A stretch of 64,000 nt of DNA, taken from positions 269,823-333,822 of the forward strand of contig KE159591.1 of the NCBI GenBank assembly GCA_000403255.2. The letters are read 5' to 3'. The stretch's first letter is position 1. Each line of letters opens with the position of its first letter. Position numbers and translations under genes: made by a program. Origin of the DNA: Lachnospiraceae bacterium 3-1 (GTDB lineage: Bacteria > Bacillota > Clostridia > Lachnospirales > Lachnospiraceae). This document shows positions 49,909 to 59,259 of this stretch, in pieces. The notes below the pieces were generated by a model. That model worked only from the letters and a program-made list of their open reading frames with translations. It was not told where the DNA came from and ran no database searches.

Positions 49909-52368
49909 CTAATTCTTTCCGCAAAGGCTGCAGTCAAAACGGTCCACCGCAAAATTCCTGTTATAATATGGGTCCCCCATCTCAAAAATATGCTTCCATC
50001 TCTTTTCAAAATACATGGTTTCATTGTTGAATCTTTCTATTTTATCCTGTGTAGTATCGCTTCCTCTTGATTTTGATTCATAATGGAATAATTCTGCAAA
50101 TGGGTTATACACAATCAGCTTCCCAAGCTTACGAATTCTCAAACACAGGTCAATATCATTAAATGCCACCGCAAGGTTCACATCAAACCCTTCCACTTCC
50201 TCAAATTCCTTTTTTCCTATCATAACACAGGCAGCAGTAACCGCGCTATAGTCCTGCTGGGTAATTACCCTGGCAAAATATCCCACCTGGCTATGGGGAG
50301 TATTGGAGAAAATATGCCCTGCAATGCCCCCAAGTCCAATGATCACTCCAGCATGCTGAATCGTGCCGTCTTCAAAATAAAGCCTTGCCCCAACTGCGCC
50401 TACATCCTCCCGCATGCAAAAACCTAAAAGCTCCTGTATACAATCCTCATTGATGATTTCTGTGTCATTATTCAAAAACAGGAAATAATCTCCCTTGGCT
50501 TGTGCTGCACCATAATTGTTGATGGCAGAATAATTAAATTTATCCTTCCAATAGAGTACCTGCACTTTGGCATTTTGTTTTTCAATGGAATCATAATACG
50601 CAAAAGTCTCTTCCTCTTCGCTGTTATTTTCCACAATCAAAATCTCATAATTCTGGTAGGTGCAGTGAGCAATGGAATCCAGACACTTTTTCAGGTCATC
50701 GACATGATCTTTATTGGGAATGATAATAGATACCAAGGGTTCTTCCTCCAGTGTATAATGGGTACGGTACACACCGAGACATTCCGTTTGGCTGACTTTG
50801 GTATTCTTCCACCCAATCCGGTTATAATGTGCCTGAATTGCACGAGCTCCTGCTTCAAAGGCATACATCTTGCTCTCAGGATTCTCTGCTGTAGAATCCT
50901 CATGAGCCCGCCAATGATACAATATCTTTGGAATATGATAAATGTGTTCTGCCACCTCGGAACACCTCAGCACAAAGTCATAGTCCTGCGCCCCGTCAAA
51001 CTCAGGATTCAGCTTACCTGCCTTTTCCAATACAGACCGCTCCACCACCACCAAATGGCAGAAATAGTTGGTAGAGTTCAACAAATCCTTATTAAAATCC
51101 GGCTTAAAATGGGGCTGGAAATACCGTTTTCCCTCTCCATCCACTTTATCCTCATCGCTGTACACCATTTCCATATCTGGATGGGTATTCAAAACCTTGA
51201 CACATTCATAAAGAGCATCTGGCGTCAACAAATCATCATGATCTGCAAATCCAATAAAATCCCCAGTAGCTATGTCAATGGCCCGGTTTGTGTTTTCTGA
51301 AATGCGCAATTGTTCTTTGTTATATACCACTTTAATTCTTGAATCCGACTTTTCCAGCTTCTTTAATATTCCCAAAAGAGGGGAATCTTTTCCGCTTCCA
51401 TCTGAGAAGCATAATTCCCAATTGGCATACGTCTGCCCCTTTAAGGAATCTACCAGCTCCAGCAGATACTTTTTAGGGGTCTTATATAATGGAACCACCA
51501 TGCTAATTTTGGGTTCTTTGGGAAACTGGTGTTTTTTCTGTTTTTCCAAGGTTTCCTGATCTGGCAAATGCTTTTCCAGCCATTTCTGGTAATCCTCACC
51601 CCCATGCTTGGTCAACTTTTCCTTCACCCGCTTCAAAGTGATTTTCAAGCCAAACCGCTTCCAGTAAGAACCTGTCTTTTTCACATTCAAGCAAGCCTCC
51701 TCTGCAAATTCTTTCACTTTGGAAGGATGTAACGGCAATACCTCCTGAATGGTATGTTTTCCATAGCCAAAGCATATCCTTACTTTTTTCTCTTCCCCTT
51801 TCTGATAAACAAGCTGGAATCCTTTTACATTTTCCGGGACAGCCTCTGGGAAAGCTTCAATCACATCCCGCCGATAGCCATACTTAAGCTCTGATGGTAC
51901 CGCCTGTCCATGCTTATCTAAAATATCCACCTTCACACCGCCAATATCAATATACCAGCCAGTAATTTCAACCCTTCCATTCACCTCTGAAATATTTTCA
52001 ATGGTATAACGCAGGTCCTTGCGGTATTTTAAAAGTTTCCCCATTCCAATATGATAGACTCTTCTCCTTCTCTTTCCGTCATGCTCATAAATCTCCAGCT
52101 TCTTCTTCGATTCCAGATTTTCTGGAAGTCTGCCAGAAAATGTGTATTCTGTATTGACCAGATAGGGATACTTCGCGTACATCCTGCGGACCTCCACTCC
52201 CTCTCGCACTTTTCGGCTCAAAGGCACACGTTCCCCATCGATAAACAACGCAATCTTGTTGCTGCCCATTTTATTTTTGGAGTAAACTCCTCGAAACACA
52301 AACACATCCTTATCGTCCAGGTGGAAATGTGTTTCCATAATTTCAAATCTATTATCCTTGCTTTTCAT
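49909..52368 (-). CDS. Two-domain GT2 glycosyltransferase with N-terminal beta-rich region
   Basis: This 819-residue protein has an N-terminal part (about 1-265) with beta-rich modules of unknown role, then two GT2 domains. Domain 1 (about 285-520) has ISMVVPLYKTPKKYLLELV, NRAIDIATGDFIGFADHDDL with the DHDD site, and FDGAQDYDFVLRC. Domain 2 (about 545-790) has VSIIIPNKDHVDDLKKCLDS, NYGAAQAKGDYFLFLNNDTE with the NND(T) site, and FNDIDLCLRIRKLG. Tandem GT2 proteins of this kind build alternating rhamnan or galactan backbones; that is family knowledge. It is the first gene after a divergent promoter region. The single-domain relative at 53419 resembles domain 1. Confidence 0.9.
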   Translation of the reverse strand: MKSKDNRFEIMETHFHLDDKDVFVFRGVYSKNKMGSNKIALFIDGERVPLSRKVREGVEVRRMYAKYPYLVNTEYTFSGRLPENLESKKKLEIYEHDGKRRRRVYHIGMGKLLKYRKDLRYTIENISEVNGRVEITGWYIDIGGVKVDILDKHGQAVPSELKYGYRRDVIEAFPEAVPENVKGFQLVYQKGEEKKVRICFGYGKHTIQEVLPLHPSKVKEFAEEACLNVKKTGSYWKRFGLKITLKRVKEKLTKHGGEDYQKWLEKHLPDQETLEKQKKHQFPKEPKISMVVPLYKTPKKYLLELVDSLKGQTYANWELCFSDGSGKDSPLLGILKKLEKSDSRIKVVYNKEQLRISENTNRAIDIATGDFIGFADHDDLLTPDALYECVKVLNTHPDMEMVYSDEDKVDGEGKRYFQPHFKPDFNKDLLNSTNYFCHLVVVERSVLEKAGKLNPEFDGAQDYDFVLRCSEVAEHIYHIPKILYHWRAHEDSTAENPESKMYAFEAGARAIQAHYNRIGWKNTKVSQTECLGVYRTHYTLEEEPLVSIIIPNKDHVDDLKKCLDSIAHCTYQNYEILIVENNSEEEETFAYYDSIEKQNAKVQVLYWKDKFNYSAINNYGAAQAKGDYFLFLNNDTEIINEDCIQELLGFCMREDVGAVGARLYFEDGTIQHAGVIIGLGGIAGHIFSNTPHSQVGYFARVITQQDYSAVTAACVMIGKKEFEEVEGFDVNLAVAFNDIDLCLRIRKLGKLIVYNPFAELFHYESKSRGSDTTQDKIERFNNETMYFEKRWKHIFEMGDPYYNRNFAVDRFDCSLCGKN

Positions 52369-52392
52369 GCTCGTTTCTCCCTATTTTAAATA

Positions 52393-52422
52393 TTGAATAC
52401 AATCTACCTATTATGGTATAAT
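52393..52422 (+). promoter_or_regulatory. Promoter of the plus-strand GT2 gene
   Basis: TTGAAT (52393-52398) and a perfect TATAAT (52417-52422) are separated by 18 bases, leaving a leader of about 60 bases before the ATG at 52490. The -10 lies inside a palindrome. Confidence 0.6.
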
Positions 52423-52448
52423 ATCATATAATATCGTTGATATTATAC
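52416..52448. promoter_or_regulatory. Palindrome over the divergent promoter region
   Basis: A perfect 10-bp inverted repeat (gtataatatc ... gatattatac) with a 13-base centre spans the plus-strand -10 and puts a second TATAAT on the minus strand facing the two-domain GT2 gene. It could be an operator controlling both divergent genes or two back-to-back -10 elements. No regulator gene is nearby. Confidence 0.5.
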
Positions 52449-52489
52449 GCGCCGAAGTGCAATACCCGTGATTTTCAAGGAGGTTTCCC

Positions 52490-53422
52490 ATGCATACTGC
52501 ACCAACTGTCAACATTTTATTAGCTACATACAACGGAAGCAAACACATTCGCAAACAATTAGACAGCCTTCTAGCACAAACGTATCCCCATATCACCATC
52601 TACATCCGTGATGACGGCTCTCAGGATAATACCGTTGAAATTGTCAAAAAATATATCGCTGACAACTCTTCCACAAAAAAAATTACCCTTCTTGACAATG
52701 ACGGCGTCAACTTGGGATGTCCGGCATCCTTCTACCAAATCCTAAAAGAATGTAAAACAGCGGATTACTACGCATTCTGTGATCAGGATGATGTGTGGTA
52801 TCCTGATAAAATCAAATGGGCTGTGGAGAAACTATCCAAATCCCCTCAAAAAGTGAAACCCTTGGTCTATTTTTCCGCTTATGAATATTATACGGATACC
52901 GGAAAATTCTTACGCCAGTCCCCACCTCAGAAAAAACATATCACCCTTACAGATGTTCTTTACTATACGCCTGCTTCTGGTTTTGTCCTGGTCTTTAATG
53001 AAGCAGCCCGTCAAGAACTGATTCTTTCTGTTGCTCCCGGAAAGGAGCTTCATGACCGCTGGCTTCTGAGAGGAGCCGCATGTTTTGGCTCTATTATTTA
53101 TGATCCCCGTTGTTCTGCTGCCCATGTCCGTCATGCCAAAGCAGTGACTGCGGAAGATTCTGGTAATTCCAGCCTGATTCGAAGCTTTCTCAAAAATGAA
53201 ATCTGTGGCACTGCCATGTGTGACAGCAAAAAATACCTGCAGCATTTTCAGAAAACCTTTCAAAAAAGACTTGGCAAATCACAGCGAAAAATTTTGGCCC
53301 TTTTTACTGCTCCAAACACCCTAACGCGCCAAATCCGAAAACTTTTTTATCCAAGACGGCTGCGTGCCCGTTTTGCTGGTGAAATCGCTATCCGCATCTT
53401 GTTTTTGATTGGGAAAATCTAA
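52490..53422 (+). CDS. GT2 glycosyltransferase, rhamnosyltransferase-like
   Basis: This 310-residue protein opens NILLATYNGSKHIRKQLDSL, followed by IYIRDDGSQDNTVEIV near 37, YYAFCDQDDVWYPDKIKWA near 92 with the CDQDD site, and LHDRWLLRGAACFGS near 185. It is close in plan to the proteins at 3493 and 61297 and to streptococcal RgpB-type rhamnosyltransferases, including a basic C-terminal tail ending IAIRILFLIGKI. It probably adds rhamnose from dTDP-L-rhamnose. The ribosome site AAGGAGG is very strong. It is the only plus-strand transferase, with a promoter of its own, and its stop overlaps the stop of the converging gene at 53419. Confidence 0.87.
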   Translation: MHTAPTVNILLATYNGSKHIRKQLDSLLAQTYPHITIYIRDDGSQDNTVEIVKKYIADNSSTKKITLLDNDGVNLGCPASFYQILKECKTADYYAFCDQDDVWYPDKIKWAVEKLSKSPQKVKPLVYFSAYEYYTDTGKFLRQSPPQKKHITLTDVLYYTPASGFVLVFNEAARQELILSVAPGKELHDRWLLRGAACFGSIIYDPRCSAAHVRHAKAVTAEDSGNSSLIRSFLKNEICGTAMCDSKKYLQHFQKTFQKRLGKSQRKILALFTAPNTLTRQIRKLFYPRRLRARFAGEIAIRILFLIGKI

Positions 53423-55080
53423 AGGGTTTTCCCTTTTTTTCGAAATGTAAATCTTCCATCCCCTTCCCAAAGGTTGGGGTTGTATGCCAGGTCCCCATGT
53501 TTCCATTCCCCTTCCCACTTCTTCTTGAGCCGGGACAGATCCTTGGGGTTCATTTCATAAGAACCCTGTTTCTTTTTGCACAGGATTTTCAGCTTACTAT
53601 CTGCTACTGTTTCATAACCGCAGCCTCGCATCCTTGCAAAGAAATCTACTTCTCTTGCAGGAAAGGAAAGACTCTCTGAAATCCGCCCTGCTGCCTCCCA
53701 TGCTTCCCTGGAAAACATAACAAAATCCAACGGAAGGGTACTGACATTTTCCGAAAGATCCGCTCGGTGGCAATATCCTCGGTAAATTTCCGGCAAACCT
53801 TCAAACAAAGGGTATACATTTCCTTCTTTTGATACCATCATACCACTCATTAAAATTTTCCGTTTCCTGTTAAGAATGCACCCAGAGACAGCTCCAATAC
53901 GCTTTTCCTGACAAAAGCTTAAAAGCTCCTCCAGCCAATTTTCTCCCTCTGGTTCCATTCCTTCCCCCACCATTACAATATAGTCTTCCTTTGTCTCTTC
54001 TATTTCTCTATTGTTCTGGTTTGGCGCATAATAGTAAGAAGCCTTGGTCCATTTTGAAACCTTCGTCCGATCCTTTAGCCATTTTCGCTGTTTCTCACCT
54101 GCTGCAAGCACCGCCACAGACATCCTTTTGTTTCTCACATATTTGATACGATAGATTCCCAAATCTTTTGTAAGAGCTACTTTCCCCTCCACTCCCTGAC
54201 CTTTCAGATAAGCATGGATTGCCTTTTTCCCATTTTCATAAGCATACCTCTTGGAACCAGGATCGTATGCCGTAGAGGATGGATGAATGCGCCAATGGTA
54301 CAGCACCTTGGGAACATGGTAAAAGCTTGCGCCCTTACTTTTACACCGCAAAACAAATTCATGATCCTGCGCTCCATCATAAGCGCCATCCAATCCCCCA
54401 GCCTTCGTTAAAATTTCCCTGGAAAACACAAGAAAATGACAAATATAATTGTTTCGCCGCAGCAACTCCTCATTGTAATCTGGCTTAAAGCTGGGATCAC
54501 AGTAAATACCCGAATCCCCTACCATCTTATCCTCATCAGAATACAGCATATCCGGCCGTGGATTTGCCTCATTCAAAGCTTTTACCATTTCATATAATGC
54601 ATTCGGCGTTAATAAATCATCATGATCCAGCAATGCCAGATATTCCCCTGTGGCCATCTCAAATCCCCGATTGGTATTTTCAGAAATTCCTTCATTTTTT
54701 TCAAGCCTCTGGTAAGAAATGCGGTCATCCTGATAGCTTTTCAATACATTCACTACCGCGTCTGTTCTGCTGCCATCTGCCAGACATAATTCTAATTTCC
54801 CATAAGTCTGGCACAAAACAGAATCTAAAAGCTGACGCAAAAAAGTTCTGTCCGTTTCGTAGGTAGGCACTATGATACTGATCAACGGCTCATATTCCCA
54901 TTTCTTCTGCCGCTGAGCCAAAAGCTCTTCCTCAGATGGAAAATAGCTGTCCAGGCATTTTCGGTATCGCCTGTTCCTGGTTTGAAAATCACACCACTCC
55001 CGGAACCTATAATAAAAATCCCGAAGCCCATATTGTTTTAACAGGGCAAAGCCCATACTTGCCTGTGTTTTAAAGTCCAT
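53419..55080 (-). CDS. GT2 glycosyltransferase with C-terminal extension
   Basis: This 553-residue protein has an N-terminal helical part (about 1-60) and a GT2 domain (about 63-310): LISIIVPTYETDRTFLRQLL, LCLADGSRTDAV, NRGFEMATGEYLALLDHDDL with DHDD, and YDGAQDHEFVLRCK. A second, weaker half (about 325-530) looks like a degenerate second GT2 domain without a clear metal site. It resembles domain 1 of the 49909 protein and probably builds the same backbone. It overlaps the upstream gene by 11 bases, with AAAGGAGG before its ATG, and converges on the plus-strand gene with overlapping stops and no hairpin between. Confidence 0.85.
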   Translation of the reverse strand: MDFKTQASMGFALLKQYGLRDFYYRFREWCDFQTRNRRYRKCLDSYFPSEEELLAQRQKKWEYEPLISIIVPTYETDRTFLRQLLDSVLCQTYGKLELCLADGSRTDAVVNVLKSYQDDRISYQRLEKNEGISENTNRGFEMATGEYLALLDHDDLLTPNALYEMVKALNEANPRPDMLYSDEDKMVGDSGIYCDPSFKPDYNEELLRRNNYICHFLVFSREILTKAGGLDGAYDGAQDHEFVLRCKSKGASFYHVPKVLYHWRIHPSSTAYDPGSKRYAYENGKKAIHAYLKGQGVEGKVALTKDLGIYRIKYVRNKRMSVAVLAAGEKQRKWLKDRTKVSKWTKASYYYAPNQNNREIEETKEDYIVMVGEGMEPEGENWLEELLSFCQEKRIGAVSGCILNRKRKILMSGMMVSKEGNVYPLFEGLPEIYRGYCHRADLSENVSTLPLDFVMFSREAWEAAGRISESLSFPAREVDFFARMRGCGYETVADSKLKILCKKKQGSYEMNPKDLSRLKKKWEGEWKHGDLAYNPNLWEGDGRFTFRKKGKTL

Positions 55081-57262
55081 AGCTGCCTCCTTTCACCGTT
55101 TTTGCTCCCTTACGTCTCCTTACCTGTTGACAAATCATTTCGATACATTTTATCACAGACAACATCCCTGCAAGATTAAACAACGGATATGCTGCACTTA
55201 GATACATATAACTAATGGAAGGACAATTTTCCAAATGGGTTACTGCCACTCCTGCAAACAATACCAGTAAGCTGAGCATAATACCAGTAATCACCAGCCA
55301 TGCATTTCCTATATGGTGAGATTCTTCCCTCGGTAAGTGGGAATGCAGGTCCTTTTCTGTTATACCATCACGCTTTTTCTGGAACCATCCCCATATAGCC
55401 AAAACAGTAAACACAACATAGGATGCCAGACCGCCCCAAGCCAAACTATTTCCAATCCCTTGATATATATTGTTTATCACATTGCACCTTTTTACTGCCC
55501 GCTCTGCCTTTTCATGATTTTCCTGCATTTTATCATTATTGAAATACCCATCAATAGAACCAATGCAATTCTTCTCATCCTTCTCCTGCAATCCTGCATT
55601 GGAAAATCCAGTTCTAGAGATTTGCTTACTACCTTCATATGCAGTAATGTAAAACTCAGGAGATTCTTCCTCACCTTCATAGTCCCATTCCAGTTCAAAA
55701 CGGCACTTGTCCGCTCCCTTTACATTATGGTAATTTTCTCCTACATCTTCGCTTTCATAGAATTTTATCTGCTCCAATCGATTTCCCGCTTCGTCCTCCA
55801 TATAAACCTTCAGGTTCTTCAAATCATAGCCTGGATATGCAATCCACCCCACACAATAGTAGTCTGTGTCTATAGGATTGTAATAAGACTTCTCACGGGT
55901 AATTGTCTCAAATGCCCGGCTTCCCACCATACTGTTCTTCTTCAATGCACAGGTACCAGAATACATATCCTGGTGGCTTGCCACATAACTCCAGATTGTT
56001 CCAATGGTTTCCACCAGTTCCTGACCTTCTTTTGGAGTGGACAGGTGATAGGAATCTAAAAACGTTTTTTCCTTTAATTGGATCTGTCCAGCATTCACAG
56101 CAGCCATCAATTCTTCATAAACCTTCCGGTAAAATTCATTGACTGACTGGTAATCCTTATAATGCCCCGCCTCTGCAACTGCCTCAATCAAAGCCCACCC
56201 AATCCAGCCATCTTCTACATTCCCGTCTCCAGGATGGGTGTCATACTCATCATATTCATCCATTTGCGCTTCCACTTCTCCCTGAATGGTGGAAAGGGTG
56301 GGAGAAAGGCTGCACAGCCTTTGAAATGTCTTCCTGGAAAGACTGATATTCTCGGTAGAATCTTTCGCATCTATTCCAGTCATCAGAGATGTTGCAGGGC
56401 CATAGTAGGCAATCCTTGGCCCTCCATAAACCTTTGTATTCACTATATCCACAAAATGTGATGAAAATATGATACCCAAAAATGGAAGGATTAATAATAC
56501 CATCCGAAAGCATATTTGAATATTTCCTCTCCAAAAATTATACTGCTCACATGATTCCGGGGATAGCACAAACATTTTTCTGTTTTTTATTATAATAACA
56601 GCCGTTGCCAAAAGTACCGCTAAGGTAAAGGGAAGTACCCAGATGGTATCGCTTTTGGTCTCCCACAAATATCCCAAACTCCCTGCTGCCAAAATAGTCC
56701 AAATACAATTTCTTAGAAATGATTTTTCTGCTATTTCAAAATACAGGTTCAGCAGGCTGCCAAACACCCAAAGGGTCAAGGCAGCAGCAAAACCATTGCG
56801 GTATACTCTCTGTCCGGTATGGATTGCCACCATAACAGGGTGAAACAATGTCACAGCATAAATGATACACAGCACCCATTTTTTTTTCACCACATGACTG
56901 ATGGCATATAATAGAATAAGGCTCCCCAAAATATACAGCAGATTTGTCGCCATGATATAGGGCAGCCTCAAACGATGAATTACTGCAAGATAAATAGAAA
57001 AACCAACTTCCTTTGTAAAAATATAACAGGAAAATGGACCTGTCCATTTTCCCCCTAGTAGATTCAACGCCCAATTTGTCAATAACGCATCATCACAGCC
57101 TGCAGACACCAACGGGTAAATCACCAGACCACGAAGCATCCACAACCTTACCAAAGATAATCCCATGATTACGATTAGAAAGCTTTTTGACTTCCATAAT
57201 AACCCTGTGTTCTGTTGGACGACAGACTGAATCTGATGCTTTATCCCTTGTTTCTTACTCAT
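55070..57262 (-). CDS. Large multi-spanning membrane protein, possible GT-C transferase
   Basis: The protein has 730 residues from the ATG at 57262 with AGAGG upstream; an ATG at 57343 would overlap the previous gene. About eleven membrane helices are seen, with a first outside loop containing SAGCDDALLTNWALNLLGG near 55. An acidic pair there is typical of GT-C enzymes that use polyprenyl-phosphate sugars. A long hydrophilic region (about 320-610) contains two beta-rich parts. It follows directly (13 bases) a polyprenyl-phosphate-sugar synthase gene, so the pair may decorate the polymer outside the cell. The transferase function is inferred from topology and this neighbour. Confidence 0.65.
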   Translation of the reverse strand: MSKKQGIKHQIQSVVQQNTGLLWKSKSFLIVIMGLSLVRLWMLRGLVIYPLVSAGCDDALLTNWALNLLGGKWTGPFSCYIFTKEVGFSIYLAVIHRLRLPYIMATNLLYILGSLILLYAISHVVKKKWVLCIIYAVTLFHPVMVAIHTGQRVYRNGFAAALTLWVFGSLLNLYFEIAEKSFLRNCIWTILAAGSLGYLWETKSDTIWVLPFTLAVLLATAVIIIKNRKMFVLSPESCEQYNFWRGNIQICFRMVLLILPFLGIIFSSHFVDIVNTKVYGGPRIAYYGPATSLMTGIDAKDSTENISLSRKTFQRLCSLSPTLSTIQGEVEAQMDEYDEYDTHPGDGNVEDGWIGWALIEAVAEAGHYKDYQSVNEFYRKVYEELMAAVNAGQIQLKEKTFLDSYHLSTPKEGQELVETIGTIWSYVASHQDMYSGTCALKKNSMVGSRAFETITREKSYYNPIDTDYYCVGWIAYPGYDLKNLKVYMEDEAGNRLEQIKFYESEDVGENYHNVKGADKCRFELEWDYEGEEESPEFYITAYEGSKQISRTGFSNAGLQEKDEKNCIGSIDGYFNNDKMQENHEKAERAVKRCNVINNIYQGIGNSLAWGGLASYVVFTVLAIWGWFQKKRDGITEKDLHSHLPREESHHIGNAWLVITGIMLSLLVLFAGVAVTHLENCPSISYMYLSAAYPLFNLAGMLSVIKCIEMICQQVRRRKGAKTVKGGSYGL

Positions 57263-57275
57263 CCTAAATTCCTCT

Positions 57276-58430
57276 CTACTTATGCCTGATATGCAAAATA
57301 CCAATAAAAAAGCTGCCAAATACCACTTCAATTCCCACCACAATCAATAGCATAGCAGGAATGGTGATCCGCATCATATTTTCTGGTGATAGTCCTCCAA
57401 AACCGGTATTTCCCCAGATACAGAACGCCACAATGGTAATTACAATTCCGGCCAAAAACAGCAAAAGCCCTATCACAACTCCCCGTTCTGTCGAGGTTTC
57501 TTCCAACCAGTGATCCAACTTGCTTTCTGTGGGAATGAACCCTGTCACACTGGCATAAGAACGGACAAATAAGGAAAACATTACAAGGTTAACCCCTACC
57601 ATCATAGCGGCTGCAGAATACATCAAGGTATGAACCCCCAGTCCTACAGACCCGATCCGAATATTTCCAAGGCTCAGTACTACCGTAAAAATCAATCCCA
57701 GGAAAAAGAGAATCAGCCCTGGATACATAAACAGCCAGTTGGGGCTATGCATCAATAAAAATTTCAGGTGCCGCCAGCCATCGGACCAGCTTCGCAGATG
57801 CGGAGCATGGGAACGCCCATCTTTTTTCAAGGTAGTGGGCACTTCTGCAATTTTTAGATGGTTTAAGGTTGCTTTTACCACCATCTCACTGGCATATTCC
57901 ATACCCGTAGTCACCAGTCCCAGTTTTAAGATAGCTTCCCGGTTATAGCCTCGCAATCCACAATGGTAATCCCCAATTTTACATGGAAAAAACAGCCTTG
58001 CAATAAAAGATAATACGGGATTACCAAGATATCTGTGAAGAGGCGGCATAGCTCCTGGTTCGATCCCGCCTTTGAAGCGGTTTCCCATCACCAAATCATA
58101 TCCTTCCCGCAATTTCTCTACAAAAGGCCCAAGATGCAAAAAGTCATAGCTGTCATCTGCATCCCCCATAATCACATATTTTCCAAGAGCGCCATTACAG
58201 CCTCCAATCAGAGCTGCCCCATAACCCTTTTCTGGCACATTTACGACTCTTGCCCCATTTTCCACAGCAATCTGCCTGGAACCATCGGTACTTCCGTTGT
58301 CCGCAATCACAATCTCACCTTTGACGCCACTTTCTTTTAGATAAGTCTTAGCTTTTCCAATGCAGGTCGCCAGGGTTTCCGCCTCATTGAGACAGGGCAT
58401 AAGTATCGTAAGTTCGTACTGTTCACTCAT
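57276..58430 (-). CDS. Polyprenyl-phosphate glycosyltransferase (DPM1/GtrB-like)
   Basis: This 384-residue protein has a GT2 domain: LTILMPCLNEAETLATCI at the start, IVIADNGSTDGSRQIA near 39, KGYGAALIGGCNGALGKYV near 68, and MGDADDSYDFLHL near 91 with DADD. Three or four C-terminal membrane helices (about 235-380) follow. It resembles dolichyl/undecaprenyl-phosphate mannose or glucose synthases (DPM1, GtrB), which make lipid-phosphate sugars for GT-C enzymes. The next gene is a multi-spanning candidate partner. AAGGAG precedes the start. Sugar unknown. Confidence 0.88.
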   Translation of the reverse strand: MSEQYELTILMPCLNEAETLATCIGKAKTYLKESGVKGEIVIADNGSTDGSRQIAVENGARVVNVPEKGYGAALIGGCNGALGKYVIMGDADDSYDFLHLGPFVEKLREGYDLVMGNRFKGGIEPGAMPPLHRYLGNPVLSFIARLFFPCKIGDYHCGLRGYNREAILKLGLVTTGMEYASEMVVKATLNHLKIAEVPTTLKKDGRSHAPHLRSWSDGWRHLKFLLMHSPNWLFMYPGLILFFLGLIFTVVLSLGNIRIGSVGLGVHTLMYSAAAMMVGVNLVMFSLFVRSYASVTGFIPTESKLDHWLEETSTERGVVIGLLLFLAGIVITIVAFCIWGNTGFGGLSPENMMRITIPAMLLIVVGIEVVFGSFFIGILHIRHK

Positions 58431-58444
58431 TCTATTTCTCCTTA

Positions 58445-59248
58445 TTATTCAATGGTATTGGATTCTTCACCCTTAATATAAAAACGCATAATAAAGCTTG
58501 CAATCCATTTGGGCCAGAATTTCAGGAACATTTCATAATCCTCCTGTGCTCTGACATTTCCATTATTAATGGTTACAGAAGTCTCCGATTCCACATGAAT
58601 CCTGTGAAAAGTTAGGGGTGATTTCTCATAGACAAATTCACCCTTTTCTCTGGATAAAATTTCCCATGCCTGCCAGTCAATATTACTTTTAAATCCTGGA
58701 ATAAATACAGTGGCAGGCAGATCATCCTTTATGTAAGTTACAGAAGGACAGGAAATGGGATTCCCCATAGACAAAATCCTCCTGCGCACAAAACGATTTC
58801 CGTGAAAAGCTTTGATTCTTAACGGCAACAACATAAGACGCTTGATCCTCAAAAGCTTATTCCCGGAAACTACCCGCCCTTCCCGCAATTCATTGTAATC
58901 GGTAAAATAAATCAGCGGATGCTTTGCTCCATTTACTCCCTCTAACATTTTTTTCACATACTCTGGACGATACATATCATCCTGGTGCGCCAGGGTAATC
59001 AGTCTGGTTTTGCAATGATGATATGCAAAATTCCAGTCATTGGCAATTCCTGCCGCACCATGGTTGATAAACAAGGGAATCTGATACTCTTTTGCCAAAT
59101 TCCTAATATGGTCATTATCGGTGGAGGTAGTTATAATAATATTAGTACTTATCGTCTGCTTCTTTAATGATTCAATACATTCTCGCAGGAAAGGACTTTC
59201 CTTATAGGCGCAAATTGCGAATGTATGGTCTTTCGCTCCAAATTCCAT
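58445..59248 (-). CDS. GT2 family glycosyltransferase
   Basis: This 267-residue protein begins HTFAICAYKESPFLRECIES and has IIITTSTDNDHIRNLAKEY near 37 and GIANDWNFAYHHCKTRLITL near 66. AHQDDMYRPEYVKKML near 88 contains the metal-binding QDD. The C-terminal part has an IDWQAWEILSREKG element near 195 that may hold the catalytic base. It is a cytoplasmic sugar transferase of the rhamnose-rich polymer pathway by position, between rfbB (11 bases) and the GtrB-like gene (14 bases). Donor unknown. Confidence 0.83.
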   Translation of the reverse strand: MEFGAKDHTFAICAYKESPFLRECIESLKKQTISTNIIITTSTDNDHIRNLAKEYQIPLFINHGAAGIANDWNFAYHHCKTRLITLAHQDDMYRPEYVKKMLEGVNGAKHPLIYFTDYNELREGRVVSGNKLLRIKRLMLLPLRIKAFHGNRFVRRRILSMGNPISCPSVTYIKDDLPATVFIPGFKSNIDWQAWEILSREKGEFVYEKSPLTFHRIHVESETSVTINNGNVRAQEDYEMFLKFWPKWIASFIMRFYIKGEESNTIE

Positions 59249-59259
59249 ATTCTGTCTTC

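Noticed and set aside
50500-51300. Plus-strand open frame of 266 codons
   Set aside because: Antisense to the two-domain GT2 gene with its DHDD and NND motifs; no ribosome site or recognisable domain.
55337-56059. Plus-strand open frame of 240 codons
   Set aside because: Antisense to the large membrane protein gene; composition is low-complexity hydrophobic and Cys/His-rich, as expected of a shadow frame.
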